Origin: Erythrophleum ivorense
Taxonomy: Eukaryota > Streptophyta > Magnoliopsida > Fabales > Fabaceae
Reading direction: 5' to 3'
NCBI GenBank assembly: GCA_026724425.1
Contig: JAIUCV010000023.1
Location: 372,001 to 436,000 of the forward strand
DNA: 64,000 nt
Shown: in pieces, positions 1-11,379 of the stretch
Numbering within the stretch: the first letter of the stretch is position 1
Layout: the number at the start of each line of letters is the position of its first letter
Notes under the pieces: model-generated
The model's input: only the letters and a program-made list of their open reading frames with translations
Database searches by the model: none
Told to the model about the DNA's origin: nothing
Program-made: the position numbers and the translations under genes

Positions 1-2862
1 TCCTTTTGACTCTCTTTGTTTATTATGCACTTCAAAGTCTATATAACATACTCCTTCCTATATTTTCAGAGTAATAGGTACTTGAGTCACACGCTATGGG
101 GTTTGACCAATCCTCATAACTCTTTGGGTATGCCTCATTTTCTTGCAAATGGCTTCATGCTCATAGACTCCATAATGTTGTAGCTACAATAGTTGTTTAG
201 CTAGGTTACTTTGAAGGAAAACTAGTATCTGTAGGCCTTGTGGCTATATCTGTTATAACTATCTTATATTTTTTGGTGGTGTTCGAGGAGATTTTGTCAA
301 ATTTTCAACAACCCCTAACGAATTTATGTGAATGGATTGATTATTGTAAATTAAATTGTCAAAATATGAGATTATTCAATAGCTATGAGAGACTGAGTTA
401 GCTTGGTCTATATGCCAATCACGGCTATGAATTTTGAATCGTAACATTATTACTGTTGATAATATGAAGAGCGTAAATTGTTATGTTTTCTCATTTGGCT
501 TGATAATATTTTTATGAAATTTAAAGAAGTAGAATGTAGTTGCTCAATATACTAACAAGCCCTAATATTATATATATATATATATATATATGTATTAGTT
601 TATAAAATTCATCAAGCGATTTTAATATCTAATGATTTTATATTATTATTATTTTTTGAATTAATAATATTGTTTTGAGACCTGTTGAGTTAAAAGATGA
701 AGGCAATGGCCAAATGTGATAATACTGGGGTGAATTTGTTGGCTCAACGAGGTGCAATTTCAAGTAGACCTAAATATGATAATACTGTGGTGCATGTTCT
801 GTGAGATGGTAACAGTACGTCATCCTAGCTATGAATGCTTGTTATAACACTGTCAAAATTGTTGACTTGGCTAATGGAATACTTAGATGTTAATAGGAAG
901 TACTAATGTGGAAAAAAATAATAAGATATGAAGGACTAACTTAAAAACAAAGTGGAAACATTGGGATCAGAGTTAAAAGAAAATTGAATGTTTGGGAACC
1001 AAATTAAAATGTTACATGGACGAAGGAAAGTTTATATTAACTTGGACTTGTGATACATTAGCAATCTGTTTGCTTGCAAGCGTAACTTTAACAGTGTTAT
1101 AAGTCTTGGCCTTGTTTGAAAATGATGGAAAAGTGTAAGGATTTGTCTGTAGAAAGAAAAAGAAAATACATAAAAACTAAATTAAAGGCTTAGAGAAAAT
1201 ATGAAGGTTAAATATACAATTTAGCTTTTCACAAAAATATTCAAAAACATAACCACATAAAAAATGGCGTTGATAGAAAAAAAAAAAACAAAGAACAAAA
1301 GTTATTTCAATAAATCAAATCTTGCAAAAGACAAACAAAAGTATAAAATCAAGAGACTTATCTTACTTGACAAACCATACAAAAGCGTGTGAACTTTGAC
1401 ATATTCAACGACGTAGAGTCCAATATCAACAATAAAAAAAGTAATTATAAAAAATATTACACGAACAAATACGCATACAATACCAAATGAAACACACACA
1501 CACACATACTGACGTCAATAACCAGCACTGCAATTTAGAGGTTAAGCTTTAATATTAGCTCCTGAAATTAAGAACAAACAGAGAAAGAAGAATTAATATC
1601 TTCTGCTCAAATTTTCTTATAGAAAAAGATCGATCATAGAAAAACTAACTATTTATTGATTAAAAATAAGATATCAAGATGATTTAGGAGATTTCACCTA
1701 GTGCATATCTATTAATTTTGGTGAACTAATCATTATTTTAATTTCTATAATTTTATTTAATTTTTAATTTAGTCAAATATGGTTTAAAATTTTGTAATCA
1801 GATTCCTATAAATTAAAAAAAATTTAAAGTCCTTCCTTACTATTAATTTTTGTTGATGTGAATAATTATGTGCCATTTTGACATTATGTATATGTATAAT
1901 TTATGCTAACAAAAAGTATAAATATAGATGATAAAATAAAATTAATTCACATGTATGATATAATACAATCTATGTAAAGTAATTTGGGTGAGTTGGCTTG
2001 AATTATATATATTATGAATGCCAAAATAATATATAGTTGGCTTTGTAAGTTAAATTTAATGTTATATCGACAAAAACTTATTGGTAGAAGAAGCTAAATT
2101 CAATATTGTTTAAAATTATAAGGATATAATTAAAAAAGTTTAAACTTTAAGGACCAAAATCCAAATTTAATAAAACTGTAGGCTTCAATAAAGAAACTTA
2201 ATTAACCGTCAATTTTATGATTATACTTAGAAGCACTAATGAGGGCTTTAATACTTGTATACTAGATATATTACTCTGCATTTTTATTATTCCTAAAGTC
2301 ATCGAATGTCTGTCAAGTCACATTCAATCAATTTTTTATTTTCATTCTGAAATATAATTTCAATAATAAAGATCATTTTTTATTTATCAAAACAAATGTT
2401 TTATTCATCAAGTAAATGTCATATGTAAAATATAATTACTGAGTTAACACTCTAAAATTCAGCAATTCTTGTATTCTATTGTTTGGAACATAAAACAAGA
2501 AGAATTGAATTGATATTTTCACTTTATCACCTTAGTTCATCTAAATTGGAATTTTATGATTAAGATGAACTTGTCATTTTTCATCTCAACTGAAAATCTT
2601 GTGGTGCATTCTAAATCTAGTTTTTTCAACTCTTTCTAAATTCACATTCAACTTATCTCAATTATTATTTAATTTCATTTGCATTTTGTCCTCTTATGAT
2701 CATGCCAAAAACAACAAAAACAAGAATAATAAATGGCAGAGCAACAACAATGATACAGAGTACTGAGTGACAATAACTAACAATTATGTAAATCGTAAGA
2801 GAAGAGTGAAAAGATAGAAGATGAACCAGTTATTCCAGCTGATCTATCAATCTTATGCGGCA
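1..2862. other. AT-rich intergenic DNA, no gene seen
   Basis: No reading frame here looks like a protein: the longest is about 67 codons and is rich in hydrophobic low-complexity residues. The stretch has a (TA)n tract near 567-592 and a short (CA)n run near 1494-1507. The last few hundred bases lie just downstream of the stop codon of the minus-strand CNL gene and probably hold its 3' UTR and polyadenylation site. I could not fix the poly(A) position. Confidence 0.6.
567..592. repeat. (TA)n microsatellite
   Basis: This is an uninterrupted TA dinucleotide run of about 26 bases in intergenic DNA. Confidence 0.9.
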
Positions 2863-5514
2863 TTAAAGGATTGTAAGCTTGCACCCATCCTTCATCTTTA
2901 GTTTTGCAAGATAATCTGCCATTTGGTCGGATGGCTCTGCCACTACCACATTTCGCAAATCAGATAATGACCATAGTTCATCAGGGAGCTTAATCAAGCT
3001 TTTGCAGTAAAAGATAGACAGGCTTTGAAGGAGAGGCATTGCACCTCTGGCCAAATGCCAATTTCTGCATCCTATATTTCTCATTTGAAAAACTTCGAGC
3101 TTTTGAAAATGTCCACTTTTGCAGTCAATGTCAAAACAATCAGACAATTTCAAAATCTGGAGATTGGGAATGGCTCCCAAAAGTTCCCAGTCATGAGAAT
3201 CTAGTTCCCGCGGGACTATCAATGTTATCTTGGTCAGATTTGAAGGAAACAAACCTACTTCTTCTGGAAGGATAGCAGGCCCCACAATCTTGAGTGTTTT
3301 TAGATCGGATAAGGTTGGAAGGGTTGGCCAGAACTTATCCGGATTCCACTGGTATTCATCTTTGTAGAACAATCCCAATTTTCTCAACTTCCGCATATTG
3401 GTAAAGATGGAACCCAGATCATCTTTAAGAGCAACGATAGAAAGGGTTTGTAGATTGTCTAAAGGACCATAAAGACGGGGCATCTTCGTACCTCCAGGGA
3501 GCAAAAGATGCCTTAAACAGTTAAGTTTCCCTATTTTCCTGGGTAATTGTACTCGATATTCACGCCGCCGACCCAAATCTAGAGTTTCTAAATTCCATAG
3601 GTTCAATATTTCATCTGGAATGGATGAAATCATTATATGTATCTTTAGGTACCTCAGATGTATTAGTTGCATTATCCGATTAGGAATTCTTTCAAACCAA
3701 GCATTGGAGACATCAAGGACGCGAACCAATTTAAAGTCCTCCAAAATGGATTTCCAATATATTGAATTCATTTTGTTTTTCCATAGACAAATATAGCTCT
3801 CCTCAAAACGTTTATCTCTGGCGAAGAAAATCAAAGAACGCACAGATGAGTGATTAACACTAAGGCTGGAAGATAGGTAGGTTGAACCTTTCTGATACAG
3901 GAATAGTCTTCGAGGATTGGCCAGATTTGAATTGCTATTGTTAGCAATGACGTCATAGAACTTCTCCTTCCTGCTTTCTTCTATGCAGAGTGCTCGCAAA
4001 AGATCATGAATACGACATGTTTTCACACCCTTATCAGTCCTCTTGCTTTCGACTTGGATCAAGCTTCGGTCAATAAGCTCCACCAAGTAGTATTCAGCAA
4101 CATCCTCTGGTTGCTTGTTGCCGGTATCTCCTTGTATTAACCCCTCTGCTACCCATAGACGGATCAATTCCCTAGCTGGAATTTTGTAGTCTTCAGGGTA
4201 TAGACCAACATAAAGAAAACATGGTTTCAGATGCTGTGGTAAGTAGTTAAAGCTCAACGCCAATATGCTCATGCATTTGTCTTTTTGTTGAAGAAGATGC
4301 CAAATTTCATTTCCATGGACGACAGACCAAGCTGCTTTAGACCTCTCCAGTGTGGCTAGAATGCCTGCTAATACCACAATGGATAATGGTAAACCATCAC
4401 AGCTTTCAGCCATTTGTTTGCCAAGATCTTCTAGTTCAGGAGGGCAATGTTCTCCCTTGAATATCCTCTTTGATAAGAGTTCCCAGCTTTGTTCTTTGCT
4501 AAGACATGGAAGCTTACACATAGATTCAGAAGATGGATTTGCAACACGAGCAACTTGATCAAAGCGACTAGTTATCAATATTCTGCTCCCCTTTTTGTCA
4601 TCAGGAAAAGCATTTTGTATGGTACCCCAAACTTCAGGTTTCCATATGTCATCAAGGACAACGAGATATCGTTTTCCTTTCATTCTGTCATGGATTTTCT
4701 GCTTTATTAGATCCTCCATACTCATTTCTTTAGAACTACTCAAATCCAATTCTTCTTGGATCTCCTGTTTTAAATCTTCTATACTCTTTTGTTGATGACG
4801 ACTTGATCCCACTTGAGCCAAAAGGTTGAGCAATAGTGTGGTAGCTTCCCAATCTTCAGAAACATCAGTCCACGCGAAGCTCTTAAAATATCTCTTTACC
4901 TTATCATTGTTGTAGATCTTTCGGGCAAGAGTGGTTTTGCCCTGGCCACCCATACCAATGATGGAGATGACCTTACGCTGTCGATGCCCTCCCGTGAGTC
5001 GATTGATCACCTCATCTGAGTAGTCGTCAAAGCCAACTACATCATCTTTCTCAACTTCTCTCCTGCGTTTCTTCAAATCTGCCGCTGCCACTGCCTCTGC
5101 CTCTCGAGGGTAATCTTGACAAAATCCCATGCCAAGTTCTTTGTTGCTATTTATTTTTTCAATCCTCTTCTCTATCTTGTCTATCTTGTCTGCAAGATTG
5201 TGAAGTAACTTTGAGTGATTTACATAATTGACTGGGTTCCACCAACGTTCGATTCTTTGCCGGTTAAGGTCGTAGATGTAGGTGTCGATGATATCCTCTG
5301 CTTCATGAACAACATCCCTGATTTGGTCAACCACCTTTGTGATTACTTCATCCTTGTTTCGCTTTTGTTCTGAGACCTTGAGAATGGCAGCCAGCACTCC
5401 CATCTGATCGTGAAGCAGCGTGATTTTCTGCTTGACATTACTAGGCAAATTATATTCCTGTGAGAGTAGCCCAGGCAAATTTGCCAGCAGGAAACTAACA
5501 GCACTGTCTGCCAT
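2863..5514 (-). CDS. CC-NB-ARC-LRR (CNL) disease-resistance protein, RPP13/RPP8-like, intact single exon
   Basis: This is an intracellular immune receptor that senses pathogen effectors; the NB-ARC domain acts as an ATP/ADP switch. Visible in the 883 residues: an N-terminal coiled-coil Rx-type domain (~1-170) with the EDIID variant of the EDVID motif at 73-77; P-loop GMGGQGKTT at 187-195; RNBS-A near 210-222; kinase-2 LVVLDDIW at 284-291; RNBS-B GSRILITSR at 309-317; GLPL at 374-377; RNBS-D CFLYVGLYPED at 432-442; and an MHD-type motif written IHD at 502-504. Irregular leucine-rich repeats follow from ~590 to the end. The length is normal for the family and there is no intron or internal stop. 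The start codon has a strong plant context (ACAAATGGC), and its N-terminus aligns with the duplicated fragment at 16687-17395. RNBS-A reads AWTDVS where many CNLs have AWV.VS. The RPP13/RPP8 assignment is from general motif style only. It is the sole intact gene in the window. Confidence 0.95.
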   Translation of the reverse strand: MADSAVSFLLANLPGLLSQEYNLPSNVKQKITLLHDQMGVLAAILKVSEQKRNKDEVITKVVDQIRDVVHEAEDIIDTYIYDLNRQRIERWWNPVNYVNHSKLLHNLADKIDKIEKRIEKINSNKELGMGFCQDYPREAEAVAAADLKKRRREVEKDDVVGFDDYSDEVINRLTGGHRQRKVISIIGMGGQGKTTLARKIYNNDKVKRYFKSFAWTDVSEDWEATTLLLNLLAQVGSSRHQQKSIEDLKQEIQEELDLSSSKEMSMEDLIKQKIHDRMKGKRYLVVLDDIWKPEVWGTIQNAFPDDKKGSRILITSRFDQVARVANPSSESMCKLPCLSKEQSWELLSKRIFKGEHCPPELEDLGKQMAESCDGLPLSIVVLAGILATLERSKAAWSVVHGNEIWHLLQQKDKCMSILALSFNYLPQHLKPCFLYVGLYPEDYKIPARELIRLWVAEGLIQGDTGNKQPEDVAEYYLVELIDRSLIQVESKRTDKGVKTCRIHDLLRALCIEESRKEKFYDVIANNSNSNLANPRRLFLYQKGSTYLSSSLSVNHSSVRSLIFFARDKRFEESYICLWKNKMNSIYWKSILEDFKLVRVLDVSNAWFERIPNRIMQLIHLRYLKIHIMISSIPDEILNLWNLETLDLGRRREYRVQLPRKIGKLNCLRHLLLPGGTKMPRLYGPLDNLQTLSIVALKDDLGSIFTNMRKLRKLGLFYKDEYQWNPDKFWPTLPTLSDLKTLKIVGPAILPEEVGLFPSNLTKITLIVPRELDSHDWELLGAIPNLQILKLSDCFDIDCKSGHFQKLEVFQMRNIGCRNWHLARGAMPLLQSLSIFYCKSLIKLPDELWSLSDLRNVVVAEPSDQMADYLAKLKMKDGCKLTIL

Positions 5515-6302
5515 TTGTTAGCTAGATGTGAAGTACACACTCACTTGAGAGATTTGAATGGATCCAAGCATCCGACACAAACTTCCCAGTTGAGATGGTT
5601 TTGAAGACCACACGTCTTTCAATTTCCCATTCAACAATGAGAGGTAGGAGAAACATCCTGGAACGTTCACCATGATCGGTTATTCCAAATAATAAAGAAA
5701 GACCTTGCATTAATTAAAGAATATAAGTCAATGATAAACTAAAGCTTTTAAGAATATGTTTTTATTAATAAATAAATAAAAGACATAGCAATCAAAGCCT
5801 TTGATTCTTCGTTTATATGGAATACCGGCCAAGAGCAGTAAAAATAGGAAGGAGCCACCGGAGAGAACAGTTAATTATAACAAATTGAAAATGGAAAATT
5901 GGATATCGATTAAGGTAAGTTTAATATTGACATGAGTTCAATCACAAACTCTTTGGGGGCAGGGACTTCGAAATTGGGACTTAATTTACATTACGAAAAA
6001 ATGACCATCGACCCCAAATAATGACTCTTATAAAAAATAAAAAGAAAACCACTTAAACTCAAACTATTTATTCGAGGGAAACATAAGAAAAATTAAAAAA
6101 CAAAACAAAACAAAAAAGAACTTGAATTTAAAAGGGATCGGAAATTCGTCAATATTTATAATTTCTAGAATTATATCATCATAGACCAATTCCTTGGAAT
6201 CTTTAATTTGAAAGAGGATGAAAAAGTCGTAGCCATTAGTCAATCCGCGTTCGAGGCGTTGGAAAAAGTCGAACCAATTAGTCAATCCGCGTTCGAGGCA
6301 TT
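5515..6302 (-). promoter_or_regulatory. Upstream region of the CNL gene (5' UTR and proximal promoter)
   Basis: This is the sequence immediately upstream of the CNL start codon on the minus strand. Its near part (5515-5678) is duplicated at 17396-17553 and the next part (5679 onward) at 24731 onward. A W-box-type TTGACT, read on the gene strand, lies at 5726-5731, about 210 bases before the start codon; it recurs in the copies near 24780 and 32650. Further TTGACT cores lie at 6238-6243 and 6280-6285. W-boxes bind WRKY factors in many plant defence promoters, but the motif is short and common, so a regulatory role here is inference. I could not place a convincing TATA box or transcription start. 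Confidence 0.45.
5674..5678. other. Paralogous empty target site of the copia element at 17554-24730
   Basis: The bases GATCG here, followed by GTTATTCC, correspond to the GATCA duplicated on both sides of the copia element in the second unit (17549-17553 and 24731-24735). Sequence left of 5678 matches the DNA left of the element, and sequence right of it matches the DNA right of the element. The intact unit therefore preserves the pre-insertion arrangement, with one base difference. Confidence 0.85.
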
Positions 6303-6321
6303 GGAAAAAGTTGCCTTCTCC
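6236..6321. repeat. 42-bp tandem duplication in the CNL upstream region
   Basis: A 42-bp segment beginning AGTCAATCCGCG occurs twice in tandem, at 6238 and 6280, with few differences. The corresponding places in the other units (about 25323 and 28387) have the segment only once, so the duplication is specific to the unit with the intact gene. Each copy carries TTGACT on the gene strand, about 725-770 bases upstream of the start codon. Confidence 0.85.
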
Positions 6322-6615
6322 ACTGTAAAATAATTGACGTTTTGGGAATTTTTTTAAAATAATTATCTTTTTAGAATTTTAAGATAATATTGATTATCTT
6401 TGTTATAATTTTACCCTTATTAATAAAAAAGAGAGTATGTGTAAATAAGGAAATAATTAAAAAATTAATAAAAAAGAGGGATAATTTAATACTTTATATC
6501 TTTTAATATAAGAATATTTTAGTAATTATAATTTTCTACAATTTAGATTATTTAATAATTCTTTAATCTTTATATAATTATCTTAAATGCCAATTATTTT
6601 GAAACAAAAATAATG
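6303..6615. mobile_element. Stowaway-like MITE
   Basis: This ~300-bp AT-rich element has imperfect terminal inverted repeats: the left end contains AAAATAATTGACGTTT and the complement of the right end reads AAAATAATTGGCATTT. Related copies lie at 10105-10270 (truncated), about 25355-25675 and about 28405-28695. The last retains GATACAGAAGGAATA at its right end, reminiscent of the Stowaway (Tc1/mariner) terminus. It has no coding capacity. The copies may have moved with the segmental duplication rather than inserted separately. Exact ends are uncertain. Confidence 0.5.
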
Positions 6616-9600
6616 ATCAATAAGGATGTGCTCGTAATTAAATATTATAAATTTCTAATGTCTGGAAAAGTTGAAGTCTCTCTTTCTTGCTTTTTATTAC
6701 TTTTTTTTATCTGATTAAACTTCCTTTTCATTCATCTTTTAATGCTTGGGCACAACTTTATTATTCTCTTTAAAGATGCAATGAATTTGGTCCGTCGTGA
6801 ATTTGCTTATCTACATGAGCTGGTACTTTTCCTTTCTTCATTTTTAAATTTGGTTTCAAAAATAAAATTTAAATTAATATTCTTTAATTTAAGAAACGAG
6901 ACAAGAAATTAGTAAGTTAGAGTTCATTGGTTGAAAAGATGCTCTATATACATACATGCATATATACACACATACACTACCATGCCAAAAATTATCAAAA
7001 ATTAAATTTTAGGTTAAGAATCAATGAATAGGTTAGGAATAGTGCCAAAAATTAAATTTTACTATATATATATATATATATATATTAAAAGATACTTTAT
7101 ATATACCATTATGTTCCTCCGTTTAAGATGGGAAGAAATTGTTTATGAAAAGAATTAAAATAACTAACACGGTCAAATTAGCTGTGCAATACACTGATAA
7201 TCTATGTATGGCGAAATTGTTAGTTTGGTTCCACAACTTCATTTAAAAAAGAAAAAAAAGAAAAATCCTTTATTTTCTTATTGATATCATCAAATTAGTT
7301 AAGGCTAAATGTTAATTATCACACCGTCAAGTATGGCATGATTATCCAGTGTCATTTATGCCGCAATGTTAGAATTTTTACCTAATCATCAATCTTCTCC
7401 CACTGTTCTGCAGTTCTTTTTCTCTTATCTCTATCTATTACAACTCTTTTTGTTGGTGTCCATTTTTTTAAATAATATTTATTATGTTTTTCTAATTATT
7501 TTTCATCAATTTTTTTCTCTTTTTTTATTATTTTTTGACAAAGGGTGAGAAGATACGGACTTTTCCTTTGTGCAGGAGGTATGTACATGAGATGTCCAAG
7601 ATGACTTTCTATGCATACGGAGCCCATCTTGGCCATCCCATACACATGCCTCTCTACTAATATTATAAAAGTTGTAGTCTAAATCTTATGTATTTGTCGG
7701 GTGTATACACTAAATAAATTTAGAGAAAGAAGGGAAAAAAAAGGAAAATGAAGAAAAAATATGTGAGGCCCACTCTCTTCCCCTCATTATAAAGGATTCA
7801 AATTTTAAAAATTGCTCAAAGAAGTATATTCCATGGTTTTCATAACTTATTACTCTATTCTTGTGACATAAATTAAAAATAAATAACTAATGTTATAGAG
7901 AGTTTAACTTTTTGAAAAGTTGAGCTTTCTTATCGTTAAATCATTTTGAAATCTATATAAATTAATTTTTCGTTATTATATATATATATATATATATATC
8001 TGAAAATAATTTAAGGAGAGTTTGATGTCTCAGCCAAATTATTACTACAACAAAATCGCCGATCTATTTGTAGCAAAATTGTAAAAAATTCAGTTCGCAA
8101 GTCGGAGAAAATGTACAAGATTGATTGGCCTAAACAACTATTATTATTTTGAAGTATGGGTGACATGTTGTGTTGAGACATATATATCCCAAAAATGTAG
8201 CTGATATGAGTTATTTAATATCTCAGGAACGGCTAAACCATTAATATAGATGATAACCACATCAAGTGCAAAGCGCTAGGTGAGGATCGACGGAAAATGT
8301 GTAAAGAATTAGACTACTTAGTCAACAGTAGTAAAAAGCAGTTTTGTATATAAAATTATTTTTATATTTTTTATGAAATTGAGAATTAAAATTAAAAAAT
8401 ATTTTATGGTCTAAAATTATGTTTGTTATATTTTAAAAAAATATAAAATATTTTTTATATTTTTATATTTAGCTAAATAAAAATAATATTAAAATTTAAA
8501 AATGACAAAAAAGGGCTAAAATATCCTCCGTTAAAAATAATAAACTATCAATTAATAGAAATGGAAGATAAAATAGTAATTTCCAATCTGATTTCATATG
8601 AAAATTTAGATTTCATCTTGTGGGAGAGAACTTTCCATTGTATGAGAGAATCTAATTTCTATCAAGAATTCAAGCGCAGGTTATTAAACATAGTGTAGAA
8701 ATTGATTAATAATTGTTATGCAATGTTATTAGAACCAAATTGCATTAAACTTATAAATTCCACTGAAAAATTAGTGAACCAGCTATATATTTGAATTGAA
8801 AGTACTTCAAAATCAGCCTCATTTAAAATAGATCAAACTTGATTAAGAATTGGATTGAACAAGTGAATTTTGGATGAAAATCAATGTTGAATCAGCATCC
8901 ATATATATTATTTCGCAAAATTAACATTGTAGAGTCTTGAACCTTGTTCTTCTAAGGTGTGAATCAACACGCTCTCCGTTGAGCCAATATAAATCTTCAA
9001 TTATTAGATGTAATTTTTAATATAAAGTCTTTATTGTGCTTTTATTTTAGCAAATCAAAACATCTAACATATGGTTCGCACCTCCTTCTCAAATGGTAAG
9101 CCACAACTTTACTATTAAGCTACTATTGTTGCATTGGTTATAATTCTAAAGTTTTAATATAATAGATGAAAAATAAAAATAAAATTTATATAATTTTTAT
9201 TAAAATTATATAAAAATATTTTAAAAAAATTAAAATTTAAGTATTATTCCATTTTTAATTTATTTTTTTATATAATTAGCATAATATATTTTAAATTTTA
9301 TTAATATTTACTTGTTATTATTTATTATATTATATTTTTAATATATAAAATAAATAAATAAATAAATTTAATTATTATTATTTAAATTATTTTTAATTAT
9401 AATTGAATCAATGAATTATAAATTAGTATTTTTACTACTTCAATGGTTAGTTTATTTTAAAAACTATTGGTTATTGCACTACAAAATTTATTAATGTCAA
9501 TCTTTTTGTCATATATATATAGGATATATCTAAATTATGTAATATCAAAATATACTATTTTTCTTTTCGGTATATTAATATTTCTTTTCAACTCTATTAG

Positions 9601-10104
9601 CATATTTATATTATAAAAGGATTTCATCTTTTGCATTTTAATTTTTGGGTTCCATTTTCTCAAATATATATATATGATTGGAAAACTGGTTTGCATTCAA
9701 CGAATCCCCATATGCATAAATTTAAGTCTTTTTTTTTTAGGAAATGATAATCCAGCTCGTTAATGAGATGACCGGTCAATCACGAGCCTTTCGTACAATT
9801 GGCACGTACCAGCACTATTGGTCTGAAAAATGTGTCACAAGCCTCTTGTATGAGGGCACAGATCCTCTAAAGTGAGAAGCTGCAAAGACAGTTTTGTTAT
9901 TAAAAAATTAATATTAAAAAATAAAAATAAATAAAATAAAAAAGGTGTGAGATACTTTAGAGACACTTTATCTTTCTGCACTTCAGAGGATCCAAACTCA
10001 TTGGCACATACTATCATTCTTGGTCTGAAAAAAGATCATGAATTACATCAAGACCAAAATGTACAAAATTAAAGTAGATGTGACACTAAGTGAGACATTA
10101 AGAA
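6616..10104. repeat. Duplicated non-coding unit, copy A
   Basis: This gene-free DNA is repeated elsewhere in the window. 6640-8135 matches 25690-27435 and 28710-29575. 8240-10095 matches 15691-16545 and 29580-32080. The landmark AACTAACACGGTCAAATTAG at about 7161 recurs near 26411. Reading frames are short and low-complexity. (TA)n tracts lie at about 7063-7085 and 7977-7999. An insertion relative to the other copies is seen at about 9845-9995. Confidence 0.8.
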
Positions 10105-10270
10105 AAGTTTCTTTTTTCATTGTAGAATAATGGACGTTTTTATCGTTTTAAAATTTTAAGGTGATATTAATTATTTTTTATAATTTTATCTTGATTAATA
10201 GAAAAAGAAAGTATGTATAAATGAAGAAATAATTAAAAAAATTAATAAGAAGAAAAAGATAATTTAATTG
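10105..10270. mobile_element. Truncated Stowaway-like MITE, start of another duplicated unit
   Basis: The sequence matches the first ~165 bases of the MITE at 6303-6615, then stops abruptly at the copia LTR that begins at 10272. It follows directly after unit sequence of the 8240-10095 type. The array therefore continued into a further unit here before the copia element interrupted it. Confidence 0.55.
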
Positions 10271-10271
10271 T

Positions 10272-10576
10272 TGTGAATTGACAGTATTAAGAAAGTAGAG
10301 AGAAAAGAAAGAATGACACAGAAAATTAACATGGTTTGGCCAATGTGACCTACGTCCACGGGCAAGGAGAAAAAACTTTATACTATTGAGACTGAATGAT
10401 ACAAGGTACAAGGTATAGATGTAGAAGCCCTCTTTATATACATAAACAATCCTACTCCCAACTCAATTTTACTCGAGGTGGGACTTGTCCTCTATTTTAT
10501 ATATGAGTAATTCCCTTCCCATCTGAGTTTTATCCGATGTGGGATTTGGGTTTTAAAATTTGAAGGTATCATCACA
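10272..10576 (-). repeat. 3' LTR of truncated copia element
   Basis: The ~305-bp LTR has ends TGTGA...TCACA. On the minus strand it follows a purine-rich tract (AAGTCAAGGTGGAGAAT, complement of 10577-10593), as expected of a 3' LTR. A TATATAAAG box on the element strand lies at 10432-10440. Confidence 0.8.
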
Positions 10577-10629
10577 ATTCTCCACCTTGACTTAAAATCT
10601 CTAGATATCTGATTCGATCATCTCCCTAC

Positions 10630-11320
10630 CATTACGCCCTATAAGGCCTTATGTTGTTCGTACTCGCACCAAGTCCAAGCTATGCCTGAACTTGTCAACA
10701 GGCAATGGCTTTGTCAATATGTCTGCTGGATTCTCTGCTATTGGTATCTTTTCTATGGTCACCACCTTATTTTGTAAGGTATCCTTGATGAAATTCAATC
10801 TGACATCTATATGCTTGGACCTTTCATGGTAGACTAGGTTCTTTGTCAGGCTCAATGCACTTTGACTATCATAGTACATTTTAGGCATATGAACCTTCAA
10901 ACCCTAGCTTCCAATCAAACCATGTAACCACATTGCTTTCTTCACTCCCTTGGTCAAGGACATGTACTCCGCTTCAGTGGTCGACAAAGCAACTGTAGAT
11001 TGTAAAGTTGCTTTCTAGCTAACAGCACATCCATATAGGGTGAAAATATAGCATGTCAACGATCTCTGCATCATAAGGTCTCCACCATAATCTGAATCTG
11101 TATAACCTACCAATCCATCAATACCATAAACTAGACAAACATCAACTGTATCTCTTAAGTATCGCATGATCTACTTTACCGTTTCCCAGTGAGTCTTCCT
11201 TGGATTTCCCATGAACCTGCTCATAACACTAACTGCATAGGCTAAGTCTGGTCTTGTGCAAACCATTGCATACATCAGACTCCTAAACTACACTAGCATA
11301 AGAGACTCCACTCCTAACTA
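10630..11320 (-). pseudogene. Copia polyprotein remnant: reverse transcriptase end plus RNase H
   Basis: On the minus strand the translation reads through SLMYAMVCTRPDLAYAVSV, a YTDSDYGGD RNase H segment, STTEAEYMSL, then KHIDVRLNFIKDTL and ADILTKPL near the C-terminus. All are typical copia pol landmarks. Three in-frame TAG codons interrupt it. Two of them stand where the family has tryptophan, in the VKWIMRYL-type and VSWKATLQS-type positions. The last 83 codons (10649-10900) are open. It is nonfunctional and truncated. Confidence 0.88.
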
Positions 11321-11379
11321 AAAAATTTTCTTTCTAAATATAAAGAGATTTTGAGAAGAAAACTCTACCTAACGTGATG

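Larger units (their letters stand above)
10272..11330 (-). mobile_element. Truncated Ty1/copia retrotransposon (3' end only)
   Basis: This is the 3' portion of a copia element on the minus strand: one LTR (10272-10576), a polypurine tract beside it, and the C-terminal part of the polyprotein from the end of reverse transcriptase through RNase H. The 5' two thirds and the other LTR are absent. Homology ends near 11325, shortly before the solo LTR at 11380. No target-site duplication can be paired. Confidence 0.85.

Noticed and set aside
3039..4795. Plus-strand frames of 66-78 codons within the CNL gene
   Set aside because: They are antisense shadows of the intact minus-strand CNL coding sequence.
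5522..5710. 62-codon minus-strand frame just upstream of the CNL start, a possible uORF
   Set aside because: It is out of frame with the CNL gene and is not conserved in the duplicated upstream region at 17396-17553, which has indels. It was not reported as a gene.
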